The notes under the pieces were generated by a model. That model was not told the DNA's origin. It saw nothing but the letters and a program-made list of their open reading frames with translations, and did not search any database. The position numbers and the translations under genes were made by a program. 10,286 bases of DNA, taken from positions 1-10,286 of the forward strand of contig JAUYBK010000030.1 in assembly GCA_030693105.1 (NCBI GenBank), given 5' to 3'. Position 1 is the first letter of the stretch. The number at the start of each line of letters is the position of its first letter. Of the stretch, positions 1-7,216 are shown in pieces. The DNA is from Methanobacteriaceae archaeon. GTDB taxonomy: Archaea; Methanobacteriota; Methanobacteria; Methanobacteriales; Methanobacteriaceae.

Positions 1-1671
1 CCAGAAGAACTTCAAGACATCCTGGTATACCCCAACATAGAAGATAACCACAACCCCTTAATAGGAGTCATGCCGGCTGGCGAGGGAAAAAAAATAGTTA
101 CTAACTACAGAATCAAGGCTAAAGGCCAGGAAGAGCGCAAAAACATGTTCATGATAGCCATCATCAGTTTAATACTGGTTATTGGTTTCGTGCTCCAACA
201 ATTCTTAGCAGCCATAATTGCCGCCGCTATAGTATTTTTCGCCCTGCAGCAGATGAAGCCTCGCAGCACAGTCATGGTACCTAAACTCTTGGTCAACAAT
301 CAAAACAACAAAATTGCCCCATTCGTTGATGCTACAGGAGCCCATGCCGGGGCGCTATTGGGTGATGTTCGGCACGATCCCTACCAGTCCGGTGGACTAG
401 GGACTCCGGCCCACGAGCGGGTGGAGGCAGGAATGATCCACAAGTCCAGTAAGGGAGTTTTATACGTGGACGAAATAGGGTCCCTGAAGATGAAAACCCA
501 ACAGGAACTTCTTACTGCCATGCAAGAGAAAAAATACTCTATAACTGGCCAAAGTGAAACCAGTAGTGGAGCTATGGTTCGATCACAGGCAGTACCTTGT
601 GATTTTGTTTTGGTGGCCAGTGGAAACCTTCACGTGCTGGAAGGAATGCACCCTGCTTTAAGGTCCCGGATAAGGGGTTACGGTTACGAAGTTTACATGA
701 AAGACACCATGCCCGACAACGCAGAGAATCGGGAAAAATTAGTCCAGTTCGTAGCTCAGGAAGTTAAAAAAGACGGTAGAATCCCTCACTTCGCCAAGGA
801 AGCCATGGGTGAGATCATCCGGGAAGCCCAGCGAAGAGCGGGTAAGAAGGAATCTTTAACTCTTAAACTCAGGGATCTCGGTGGATTAATCCGTGCTGCT
901 GGCGATATCGCCAAGGGGGAGAAAGCCGAATACGTAACGTTAGATCACGTCATAAGTGCTAAAAAACTTGCCCGAACATTAGAACAGCAGATAGCTGATC
1001 GTTACATTATCCAGAAGAAACGCTACCGGGTTTTTAAATCCGAAGGTGGTGAAGTGGGGCGTGTCAATGGATTGGCCATTATTGGGGATCGGAGTGGTAT
1101 TATAATGCCCATTGTGGCAGAAGCCGCACCGGCCCAGAGTAAAGAAGAGGGTAAAATCATCGCCACGGGTAAACTGGGAGAAATCGCCAGGGAAGCAGTG
1201 CAAAACGTCAGTGCCCTTATTAAAAAACACACCGGAACCGACATATCCAGCTACGACATACACATTCAATTCCTCCAGGCCTACGAAGGTGTGGAAGGAG
1301 ACAGTGCCAGCGTCTCTGTGGCCACCGCAGTAGTATCAGCACTGGAGAACATTCCCGTCGACCAATCAGTTGCCTTAACCGGATCGCTTTCTATAAGAGG
1401 TGATGTTCTGCCTGTTGGGGGGGTCACCGGTAAAATAGAGGCTGCAGCTGAGGCAGGAATCCGCAAGGTTCTTATACCACACTCCAACATGGAAGATGTT
1501 TTCATTGAAGATCGATACCAGAAAAAAATCGAAATAATACCGGTGGAAACTCTAAGTGATGTTTTAGAGCACACCCTTGTTGGTAAGGGTAAGAAAGGAC
1601 TCATGGAAAAGATGAAAAAATTTGCGGATATGGTCCCCCACGGTATACTTAAACAGCCAGCAACCAACTAG
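1..1671 (+). CDS. lonB: Archaeal LonB: membrane-anchored ATP-dependent serine protease (5'-truncated by window)
   Basis: This is the 3' part of the membrane-bound archaeal Lon protease, an AAA+ enzyme that degrades misfolded and membrane-associated proteins at the inner face of the membrane. The frame is open from base 1, so the ATG at 70 is internal; 556 codons are visible, and the N-terminus with Walker A lies upstream. A hydrophobic hairpin at about codons 49-84 (two membrane segments) is inserted into the AAA+ module, which is the LonB hallmark. Walker B (VLYVDEIG) has its Asp-Glu at 469-474, and a sensor-1-like Asn is at 625-627. The C-terminal protease domain shows the Lon Ser-Lys dyad: Ser in GDSAS at 1303-1305 and Lys in GGVTGK at 1432-1434. 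All visible catalytic residues are intact, so the gene should be functional. The stop is TAG at 1669, followed at once by a terminator hairpin. Confidence 0.96.
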   Translation, partial: PEELQDILVYPNIEDNHNPLIGVMPAGEGKKIVTNYRIKAKGQEERKNMFMIAIISLILVIGFVLQQFLAAIIAAAIVFFALQQMKPRSTVMVPKLLVNNQNNKIAPFVDATGAHAGALLGDVRHDPYQSGGLGTPAHERVEAGMIHKSSKGVLYVDEIGSLKMKTQQELLTAMQEKKYSITGQSETSSGAMVRSQAVPCDFVLVASGNLHVLEGMHPALRSRIRGYGYEVYMKDTMPDNAENREKLVQFVAQEVKKDGRIPHFAKEAMGEIIREAQRRAGKKESLTLKLRDLGGLIRAAGDIAKGEKAEYVTLDHVISAKKLARTLEQQIADRYIIQKKRYRVFKSEGGEVGRVNGLAIIGDRSGIIMPIVAEAAPAQSKEEGKIIATGKLGEIAREAVQNVSALIKKHTGTDISSYDIHIQFLQAYEGVEGDSASVSVATAVVSALENIPVDQSVALTGSLSIRGDVLPVGGVTGKIEAAAEAGIRKVLIPHSNMEDVFIEDRYQKKIEIIPVETLSDVLEHTLVGKGKKGLMEKMKKFADMVPHGILKQPATN

Positions 1672-1672
1672 A

Positions 1673-1705
1673 CCCCTACAATTTTAGTAGGGGAAACCTT
1701 TTTTT
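1673..1705 (+). terminator. Hairpin + T-run terminator after lonB
   Basis: A perfect 7-bp stem (CCCCTAC at 1673-1679, GTAGGGG at 1687-1693) with a 7-nt loop starts two bases after the lonB stop. It is followed by a run of seven T at 1699-1705. It looks like a bacterial intrinsic terminator. In archaea the U-tract is the main signal and the hairpin is optional. Confidence 0.75.
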
Positions 1706-1750
1706 CACTTATTTTTCAATGGATCAATTTAAGTAGTTGTTCCTCCAATT

Positions 1751-1760
1751 GTATATAAGA
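1751..1760 (+). promoter_or_regulatory. Candidate TATA box for the DEAD-box helicase gene
   Basis: GTATATAAGA resembles the archaeal TATA element. Transcription starting about 25 bp downstream (around 1780) would leave a leader of roughly 65 nt before the ATG at 1845, longer than usual for archaea. The region is so A+T-rich that other boxes are possible, so this is inference from motif and spacing only. Confidence 0.4.
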
Positions 1761-1844
1761 TATTTTAGATTTTTGATTATTTCTACAAGTTTGAGTAATT
1801 AATAGTCTGATATTTTTAATTAATTTAGCTAAGGAAGATGAATT

Positions 1845-3428
1845 ATGGACAGTTTACTATTTGAAGATATGGAATTATCTCCTAAGATTAAAAAAGCTAT
1901 TAGAGACCTGGGATTTGAAGAGACCACTCCTATCCAGTCTCTGGTTATTCCTCCCATCATGGAAGGAAAAGATGTAATTGGACAGGCCCAAACCGGAACT
2001 GGAAAAACGGCAGCGTTTGGAATACCCATACTAGAAATGGTTGATCCAGATGATGAGAGTCTGCAGGCAGTTATCCTCTGCCCCACCCGGGAATTGGCTA
2101 TTCAAGTAGCTGAAGAAATTAAGAAGCTTTCAAAATATAAAAAAACACGCGTACTCCCCATATATGGTGGACAACCAATAGAAAGACAGATCAAGGCCCT
2201 TAAAAAGGGTGTACAGATAATTATTGGGACTCCGGGCAGGGTTATGGACCACATGTACCGACGCACTCTTTCTATGTCTGAAGTGAAAATGATAATCCTG
2301 GACGAGGCTGATGAAATGTTGGACATGGGGTTCAGGGAAGATATTGAATTTGTACTGGACAAAATACCCCAAAAAAGGCAGATGTTACTGTTCTCGGCTA
2401 CCATGTCCAAGGTGATACTGACTCTGACTAAAAAGTACCAGAACAATCCCCAGTTAATGAAAGTAGCCCACCACCAATTGACGGTTCCCCTGACAGAGCA
2501 ATTTTATTTTGAAGTAAGAGAAAAAAACAAGGTGGATCTTTTATCCCGTATTCTGGATTTAAACAACCTTCAACTGGCTCTGGTATTTTGTAACACTAAA
2601 AGAAGGGTAGACCAACTGGTAAACCATCTTCAAACCCGCGGATACCTTACAGGAGGTTTACACGGAGACTTGAGTCAAAATCAAAGAGATGCAGTAATGG
2701 CTAAATTTCGAAAAGGACAGATAGACGTACTGGTTGCTACTGATGTGGCTGCCCGTGGAATTGACGTCGATGATGTGGAAGCTGTTTTCAACTATGATGT
2801 CCCTAACAACGACGAACACTACGTGCACCGTATAGGAAGAACTGGACGTATGGGCAAAACTGGTCAAGCATTCACTTTTGCTTCTGGAAAGGAAATTTAC
2901 AAGTTAAGAGACATCCAAAGATATACTAAAGTTAAAATTAAGCAGTTACAGATCCCTTCCCTCAAGGAAGTAGAAAAACTCAAGAAGTACAGGTTCCTAG
3001 AGGAAGTGAAAAAGTACATTGACAGTGAATATTTGGGTAAAGAAGTTCAACTGGTTGAAAAGTTAATGGAAGAGGATTACAGTTCTCTGGACGTGGCTGC
3101 GGCACTTATGAATATGGTCCTGGAAAAAAGAAACATTTCAGAATCGAAGACTACCTCTGACTTTGGAGACACAGGTGCCCAACCGGGAAAAGTCAGGTTC
3201 TTCATCAACCTGGGTCTTAAGCAGAATGTTAAGGCTAAAGACATAGTTAAAGCTATTCACGAAGTTTCTGGTCTTTCATCAACCAGTATAGGTCGTATTG
3301 ATGTTTTAGAAAAGTTTTCCTTTGTGGAACTACCACTGGAAAATGCTCAGGATATCTCAGAAGCTCTGGCAAGGACGGGAATAAAGGGCAAGAGAGTGAA
3401 CTTGGAGCCTGCCAATAAGAAAACATAA
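1845..3428 (+). CDS. DEAD-box ATP-dependent RNA helicase with C-terminal DbpA/CsdA-type RNA-binding domain
   Basis: This is a complete 527-residue cytoplasmic RNA helicase. The Q motif is at about residues 24-31. Motif I (AQTGTGKT) is 48-55, Ia is PTRELA, Ib is TPGR, and II (DEAD) is 153-156. Motif III is SAT, V is ATDVAARGID, and VI is HRIGRTGR. Both RecA-like lobes are therefore complete. A linker leads to residues about 449-523, which resemble the DbpA/CsdA RNA-binding domain (Pfam PF03880) that steers such helicases to structured RNA in ribosome assembly or cold adaptation. The ATG at 1845 follows AAGGAAG (1831-1837) at a suitable distance, and the protein starts just ahead of the Q motif as expected. 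It appears monocistronic, with terminators on both sides. An archaeal CsdA/DeaD-like role is likely, but the RNA substrate cannot be read from sequence. Confidence 0.96.
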   Translation: MDSLLFEDMELSPKIKKAIRDLGFEETTPIQSLVIPPIMEGKDVIGQAQTGTGKTAAFGIPILEMVDPDDESLQAVILCPTRELAIQVAEEIKKLSKYKKTRVLPIYGGQPIERQIKALKKGVQIIIGTPGRVMDHMYRRTLSMSEVKMIILDEADEMLDMGFREDIEFVLDKIPQKRQMLLFSATMSKVILTLTKKYQNNPQLMKVAHHQLTVPLTEQFYFEVREKNKVDLLSRILDLNNLQLALVFCNTKRRVDQLVNHLQTRGYLTGGLHGDLSQNQRDAVMAKFRKGQIDVLVATDVAARGIDVDDVEAVFNYDVPNNDEHYVHRIGRTGRMGKTGQAFTFASGKEIYKLRDIQRYTKVKIKQLQIPSLKEVEKLKKYRFLEEVKKYIDSEYLGKEVQLVEKLMEEDYSSLDVAAALMNMVLEKRNISESKTTSDFGDTGAQPGKVRFFINLGLKQNVKAKDIVKAIHEVSGLSSTSIGRIDVLEKFSFVELPLENAQDISEALARTGIKGKRVNLEPANKKT

Positions 3429-3451
3429 AATACTATCATAAACTAAAATCT

Positions 3452-3483
3452 GGTGGGATCCTTTTGGAACTCACCGATTTTTT
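3452..3483 (+). terminator. Hairpin terminator after the helicase gene
   Basis: GGTGGG (3452-3457) pairs with CTCACC (3470-3475, one G-T wobble). Inside it, TCC pairs with GGA around a TTTT loop, with one A-A mismatch between the two helices. Six T follow at 3478-3483. More T-runs at 3507-3515 and 3537-3543 could act as backup stop sites. Confidence 0.65.
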
Positions 3484-3568
3484 AATTTAAAGCCTACTAA
3501 GATTAATTTTTTTTTGATTTAACAAGATAATAAAACTTTTTTTAGGGGAACAGAATTTCTTCTAATGT

Positions 3569-3598
3569 TTATAGGACAAATTATTATAGGACAAATTA
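3569..3598. repeat. Perfect tandem duplication, 15 bp x 2
   Basis: TTATAGGACAAATTA occurs at 3569-3583 and again without spacer at 3584-3598. The copies are identical, which suggests a recent slippage duplication. Confidence 0.95.
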
Positions 3599-3672
3599 AC
3601 TTCTTTTCACACTACCGGGTCATGCAACCTGAAAAATCATCATATTGCTGCTGCTCCTGGATATTCAATGGG

Positions 3673-3706
3673 ATCTCTGATATTTACAAATCTCTGATAT
3701 TTACAA
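3673..3706. repeat. Perfect tandem duplication, 17 bp x 2
   Basis: ATCTCTGATATTTACAA occurs at 3673-3689 and again directly at 3690-3706. The copies are identical. The unit is not a multiple of three, so it would shift any reading frame crossing it. Confidence 0.95.
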
Positions 3707-3820
3707 TAGACCGGGAGTCAAATTGTCTTTTTATGGGGGTTATTCCATTGAAAACGCGGGTTGCCAACACCATGTTTTATATATAAAATTTGGTACAAAA
3801 AAATTTCCTGTAAAAATAGA

Positions 3821-3856
3821 ATTAATTTTTTAGCTTATAAAAAGTAAAAAATTAAT
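3821..3856 (-). terminator. A/T-stem inverted repeat with T-runs after prs
   Basis: A perfect 11-bp inverted repeat (ATTAATTTTTT at 3821-3831, AAAAAATTAAT at 3846-3856, 14-nt spacer) begins three bases past the prs stop. Read on the minus strand it gives runs of six and five T (3851-3846, 3843-3839), then another T6. It is symmetric, so it could also stop plus-strand transcription arriving from the helicase side. Confidence 0.6.
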
Positions 3857-3858
3857 AA

Positions 3859-4728
3859 TCAGTCCTTTAAAGCATCTGCAACTAAGCCGGCCACAGATAC
3901 CACACTTACCTCTGATTTTAAGGTGTCTGTTCCGATTAATTCATCTGCACCTGCAGCGAAGATTTTTAAAAGAGCATCATCCACCAGAACGGGATGAACA
4001 CATGAAACTACGATACGTGAGGCACCATTTTTCTTTAGCATCTTTATAGCGTTGACAATGGTCCCCCCGGTACTGATGATATCATCAACTATAACTACTT
4101 CTCTGTTCATCACATCCAGACTTTTGGTCTTGGTTTCAACTACTTCCGGGGAAATGCGTTTTTTTTCAAGATAGTCACAGTCACATCTCAAAATATCAGC
4201 AATTTCCCGGGCAAAGGGAAGGGCCCCTAAATCTGGGGCCATAATAACTGGATTATCCATGCAGTTAGCCAGGTATTCTGCAAGGGCAGGCATAGCTGAT
4301 AAATTATGGGCGGGCACGTTAAAAAGGTTACAGATACCCTCTTCGTGAAGGTTAATACAGAAAACTTCTGAACCACCCGAAAATTCAATTAGATCTGCTA
4401 TTACCGCGGCTGAAACTGCTTCGCCCTGGTTAAAACTTCTTTCCTGTCTGCCATAACCGAAGTAGGGGATTACTACTCGAATATCTTTGATATTCATGCT
4501 CTGCAGTGTTTTTAGAATTAAAAATAGTTCCATCAGGTTTTCGTCCGGGGGATAACCGGTAGACTGAACCACAGTTATTCTATCTTCTATTTCTCCTTTA
4601 ATACGAATGTAGCGTTCTCCATCGGGAAATTTACGGGTTTCCAGGGGGCAGAGTGATTCTCCCATTTTCCTTGCTATTTGGGCCGCCAGTTTCTGTGAAG
4701 CAGATCCACCTATGATCAATAAAACCAC
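3859..4728 (-). CDS. prs: Ribose-phosphate diphosphokinase (PRPP synthetase), archaeal type
   Basis: This enzyme makes 5-phosphoribosyl 1-diphosphate from ribose 5-phosphate and ATP, the precursor for purines, pyrimidines, histidine, tryptophan and, in methanogens, tetrahydromethanopterin and related cofactors. The protein has 289 residues, a little shorter than typical bacterial Prs, as in archaea. Visible motifs are FPDGE (34-38), the ATP-loop region VIPYFGYGRQER (86-97), NLHEEG (126-131), APDLGA (164-169) and the PRPP-binding loop VVIVDDIISTGGT (211-223). The start is GTG at 4728: upstream in-frame ATG or GTG starts are closed off by a TGA a few codons before it, and the protein begins in the first beta strand. 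Only a weak GTGA-type ribosome-binding site precedes it. It is divergent from hypA and probably monocistronic. Confidence 0.95.
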   Translation of the reverse strand: MVLLIIGGSASQKLAAQIARKMGESLCPLETRKFPDGERYIRIKGEIEDRITVVQSTGYPPDENLMELFLILKTLQSMNIKDIRVVIPYFGYGRQERSFNQGEAVSAAVIADLIEFSGGSEVFCINLHEEGICNLFNVPAHNLSAMPALAEYLANCMDNPVIMAPDLGALPFAREIADILRCDCDYLEKKRISPEVVETKTKSLDVMNREVVIVDDIISTGGTIVNAIKMLKKNGASRIVVSCVHPVLVDDALLKIFAAGADELIGTDTLKSEVSVVSVAGLVADALKD

Positions 4729-4744
4729 CTTATCAGTTCACTAT

Positions 4745-4761
4745 CATTAAAGACCTTAATG
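4745..4761. promoter_or_regulatory. Inverted repeat CATTAA-N5-TTAATG at the prs start region
   Basis: CATTAA (4745-4750) and TTAATG (4756-4761) form a perfect 6-bp inverted repeat with a 5-bp spacer. It lies between the prs TATA candidates (4763-4794) and the GTG at 4728. A repressor bound there would cover the promoter or start site. The operator role is inferred; in DNA this A+T-rich such a repeat can arise by chance. Confidence 0.4.
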
Positions 4762-4762
4762 T

Positions 4763-4794
4763 CTTATAAGTTAATCATCATCATCTATAAAACC
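4763..4794 (-). promoter_or_regulatory. prs promoter region with two TATA-like elements
   Basis: On the minus strand, TTTTATAG (within 4785-4794) and CTTATAAG (4763-4770) both resemble archaeal TATA boxes. The first would give a leader of about 30 nt before the GTG start, the second a shorter one. Sequence alone does not say which is used. Confidence 0.45.
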
Positions 4795-4843
4795 ATTTAA
4801 GCTTTAAGGAGTTAAGAAAGATACAATTTAATATTTTGTTAAC

Positions 4844-4851
4844 TTTATTAA
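4844..4851 (+). promoter_or_regulatory. Candidate TATA box for hypA
   Basis: TTTATTAA lies about 60 bp before the hypA ATG. This would place the transcription start near 4875 and leave a leader of about 30 nt containing the GAGGT ribosome-binding site (4895-4899). Similar A+T-rich stretches nearby make this tentative. Confidence 0.3.
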
Positions 4852-4905
4852 TAAGCTCTCTTAAACCATAGTAAGAATTAGTAAGGACACCATAGAGGTA
4901 AATAT

Positions 4906-5286
4906 ATGCACGAACTTTCCATGGCCCAGGCCATAGTGGACACGGTACTGGATGCTGCCAAAAAGAATGATGCCCAGGAGATTCTGGAAGTCACTGTTGA
5001 AGTCGGGAAGCTTACCATGCTTAATCCGGAACAGTTAAAATTTTTAATGGACATCATAACCGAAGACACGCTACTTGAAAACGCAGAGTTAATTATCGAA
5101 GAGATCGCCGTGGAGATAAAGTGTTCATCCTGTGATTTTAAAGGGAAAGCCAGTACTGAAGGTTCTGATCATTATTTGACCATTGTCAAGTGCCCGGAAT
5201 GTGGGGAAAGGAACGTGGAAATAACCAAAGGACGTGAATGTAACGTCAAAAATATTAGAATAGAGAAGGTTGATGAGGATGCATAA
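4906..5286 (+). CDS. hypA: HypA: hydrogenase nickel-incorporation zinc metallochaperone
   Basis: HypA works with the GTPase HypB to deliver nickel to [NiFe]-hydrogenase large subunits. The 126-residue length is normal for archaeal HypA. The protein begins MHELSMAQ, the family's invariant N-terminus, in which His2 is a nickel ligand; this fixes the ATG at 4906. GAGGT (4895-4899) is six bases upstream. The zinc site is two CxxC knuckles, C73-x2-C76 and C96-x2-C99, all present. The C-terminus resembles the family's usual end, with an extra Cys112. The gene overlaps hypB by 8 bp, so translation is probably coupled. It faces prs across a 177-bp divergent promoter region. Confidence 0.96.
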   Translation: MHELSMAQAIVDTVLDAAKKNDAQEILEVTVEVGKLTMLNPEQLKFLMDIITEDTLLENAELIIEEIAVEIKCSSCDFKGKASTEGSDHYLTIVKCPECGERNVEITKGRECNVKNIRIEKVDEDA

Positions 5287-5935
5287 AATCGCCGATGTGG
5301 AGATTCAGCACGATATAATGGTGGCCAATCGAAAATTGGCCCGTCAAAATCAGAGAATAATGGATCAAAAGGAAGTTTTCTCAGTTGACGTACTGGGAGC
5401 TATAGGCTCCGGAAAAACATCCCTTATTGAAAAGTTAATTGACCACATGGACCAAAAAATTGGAGTAATAGCTGGTGACGTCATCAGCAAGTACGATGCT
5501 GGGCGGTTTGAGTCCCATAATGTACCAGTAGTGGGTCTAAATACTGGTAAGGAATGTCACCTGGACGCCCACCTGGTGGAACACGCCCTACATGATCTGC
5601 CCCTGGAAGAAATTGATTTACTCTTTATAGAGAACGTGGGAAACCTTATTTGTCCGGTGGACTTTGACTTGGGCTCACACCTGCGTATGGTAGTAATTAG
5701 TGTCAGCGAAGGAGACGACACCGTGGAGAAACACCCCCTCATTTTCCAGGACGCGGACTTGGTAGTCATAAACAAGGTTGATATTGCCGATGCAGTAGGG
5801 GCCAGTGTTGAGAAGATGGTGGATGATGTTAAACAACTGAATCCCGATGTTCAAGTAATCTTAAGCAGTTTAAAATTGGGAAAAGGGTTGGATGAAATCA
5901 TAACTGCCATTGAGTCTTACATAGGCAAAAAATAG
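5279..5935 (+). CDS. hypB: HypB: GTPase for nickel insertion into [NiFe]-hydrogenase
   Basis: HypB is a SIMIBI-class GTPase whose nucleotide-dependent dimerisation drives nickel transfer to hydrogenase precursors. With the start at 5279 it has 218 residues. The P-loop GAIGSGKT is 40-47, followed by GDVISKYD (66-73). KECHLDAH contains C93-H94, the dimer-interface metal site known from archaeal HypB. NLICP supplies C125, and NKVD (165-168) is the guanine-specificity motif. It lacks the His-rich or CxxCGC N-terminal extensions of many bacterial HypBs, as expected for archaea. Start choice: TTG 5270 and ATG 5273 are also in frame, but AGAAGG (5264-5269) sits 9 nt from ATG 5279 and only 3 nt from 5273. 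The N-terminus MHKIADVE also matches archaeal HypB starts. The hypA stop lies inside the overlap ATGCATAA. Confidence 0.95.
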   Translation: MHKIADVEIQHDIMVANRKLARQNQRIMDQKEVFSVDVLGAIGSGKTSLIEKLIDHMDQKIGVIAGDVISKYDAGRFESHNVPVVGLNTGKECHLDAHLVEHALHDLPLEEIDLLFIENVGNLICPVDFDLGSHLRMVVISVSEGDDTVEKHPLIFQDADLVVINKVDIADAVGASVEKMVDDVKQLNPDVQVILSSLKLGKGLDEIITAIESYIGKK

Positions 5936-5996
5936 CTAATAAAGGTTCTAATAACAAAATCATTTTGAAAATAATCTTCCAAATGCCGGTGATGAT

Positions 5997-7025
5997 TTGA
6001 AGGTCTGGATCGACATTGTAAACGCCCCCCACGTGAGGTTCTTTAAGAGTGTTATTGATCGTCTGGAACAGGGAGGCGAAGAAGTTTTCGTCACGGCACG
6101 AAAATTTGGAGATGTTCACCGACTTCTTGACCTTTTTGACATTGAATACACCCTGGTTGGTAAGCACGGTGTCACCCTGGAAAATAAGCTTCTCAGGAGT
6201 ACCAGCCGAGTTTACGAACTTTCCAAATTAATAGCCCGGGAAAAACCGGATGTAGCAGTTTCTAAACACTCCATTGAACTCCCCCGTATCTCATTTGGTT
6301 TGGGCATTCCCAGCGTCTATGTATTGGACAATGAACATGCCCTGGCTGCTAACAAGCTGACTTTACCCCTTTGTAATTGTATTGTTCTTCCCGAGGCCAT
6401 AGACGTGTGGAGGGTGTTGGAGTGCGGAGCGGATCCCAACAGCCTGGTACGCTTCAACGGTACTTGCGAGCTGAACCACCTCCAGGACTTCCATTACAAC
6501 CCTCAAATCTTTTCGGATCTTAACCTGGACCTTAAGAAGGACAAAACCATTCTTATGCGTCCAGAACCTGCTCTGGCTTCTTATCTGGAGGCTGACTGTC
6601 GTAAATCTGTTCTGTCCCCTGTGGTGAATGCTTTGGAGAGTTATGCTAACATACTGGTTATACCGCGCTTTAGGGAGCAGGAAGAAATATTTGAAGATGA
6701 TAAAGAGGTAACCATCATTCATCCTCCGGTGGATACCTTCAGCTTGATGAAAGCATGCGACCTGGTTATTGGAGCTGGAGGGACCATGAACCGGGAGGCT
6801 GCTCTTCTGGGAACTCCAGTTATATCCTGTTATCCTGGTAAATTATTAGCAGTAGATAGTTATTACATTAAACAAGGTTTTATGCATCGCTCTAATACTC
6901 TGGACGAGATTGTGGACATGTCCCTAGGGCTGTTGATGAATAACCGTAAACCACGAACGATGGAAAATGATGATCTATTCCAAATAATCATTGAAAATAT
7001 CTACCAGGGTGCTGCGAATAAATAA
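5997..7025 (+). CDS. DUF354 family protein (GT-B / UDP-GlcNAc 2-epimerase-like fold), function unknown
   Basis: This 342-residue soluble protein matches the archaeal DUF354 family as I remember it. Family-typical stretches are an N-terminal KVWIDIVNAPHVRFF (residues 2-16), SKHS (89-92) and DNEHA (111-115). The C-terminal Gly-rich segment GAGGTMNREAALLGTP (259-274) resembles the nucleotide-sugar-binding region of UDP-GlcNAc 2-epimerases and GT-B glycosyltransferases. A two-lobed sugar-nucleotide enzyme is plausible, but no reaction is established. The start is TTG at 5997, supported by GGTGAT (5988-5993) just upstream and by the conserved N-terminus; the nearby ATGs run straight into TGA or are out of frame. 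It begins 61 bp after hypB with no clear terminator between, so co-transcription with hypAB is likely. Confidence 0.85.
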   Translation: MKVWIDIVNAPHVRFFKSVIDRLEQGGEEVFVTARKFGDVHRLLDLFDIEYTLVGKHGVTLENKLLRSTSRVYELSKLIAREKPDVAVSKHSIELPRISFGLGIPSVYVLDNEHALAANKLTLPLCNCIVLPEAIDVWRVLECGADPNSLVRFNGTCELNHLQDFHYNPQIFSDLNLDLKKDKTILMRPEPALASYLEADCRKSVLSPVVNALESYANILVIPRFREQEEIFEDDKEVTIIHPPVDTFSLMKACDLVIGAGGTMNREAALLGTPVISCYPGKLLAVDSYYIKQGFMHRSNTLDEIVDMSLGLLMNNRKPRTMENDDLFQIIIENIYQGAANK

Positions 7026-7040
7026 CAATGAAACTTTCAA

Positions 7041-7050
7041 CTTTTTTTAG
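7041..7050 (+). terminator. U-tract terminator after the DUF354 gene
   Basis: CTTTTTTTAG (seven T) lies 16 bases past the DUF354 stop in an A+T-rich stretch without a clear hairpin. It is consistent with archaeal U-tract-dependent termination and shares the C-T6/7-AG pattern with sites at 3536, 9376 and 9406. Confidence 0.5.
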
Positions 7051-7101
7051 AAAATCGCACTATCTTAATCGATTATTTTAAAAAAGTATTTATTTTGAAT
7101 C

Positions 7102-7118
7102 AAAAATAGTTATAAAAA
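7102..7118 (-). terminator. U-tract terminator of tRNA-Ala
   Basis: Just past the tRNA 3' end, the minus strand reads T5 (7118-7114), a short spacer, then T5 (7106-7102). This fits archaeal tRNA gene termination. Confidence 0.6.
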
Positions 7119-7119
7119 G

Positions 7120-7192
<73 letters not shown>

Positions 7193-7216
7193 TTATAGCA
7201 CATAGGACTTAGGGCT

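Larger units (their letters stand above)
3484..3820. other. Gene-poor A+T-rich interval between convergent helicase and prs genes
   Basis: I see no credible gene in this interval. It separates the 3' ends of the plus-strand helicase gene and the minus-strand prs gene. It holds long T-runs (3507-3515, 3537-3543), two perfect tandem duplications and a more GC-balanced core around 3600-3770. A 73-codon open frame (3565-3786) lacks a close ribosome-binding site and contains both duplications; the 17-bp one is not a multiple of three. The core could be a decayed gene or a non-coding RNA, but nothing identifies it. Confidence 0.5.

Noticed and set aside
70..72. ATG at 70 as the start of lonB
   Set aside because: The frame is open to base 1 and encodes plausible LonB sequence upstream; the AAA+ module needs a Walker A that would lie before the window.
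1281..1667. 128-codon open frame antisense to lonB
   Set aside because: It lies wholly opposite the conserved Lon protease domain; its openness follows from lonB codon usage.
2102..2446. 114-codon open frame antisense to the helicase gene
   Set aside because: It is opposite the conserved DEAD-box core and has no family features of its own.
3565..3786. 73-codon open frame between the helicase and prs genes (contains a CCC stretch)
   Set aside because: No ribosome-binding site at a usable distance, both tandem duplications fall inside it (one not a multiple of three), and the product resembles nothing I recognise. I treat it as non-coding or decayed.
6363..6722. 119-codon open frame antisense to the DUF354 gene
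   Set aside because: Shadow of a well-supported coding frame; no recognisable domain.
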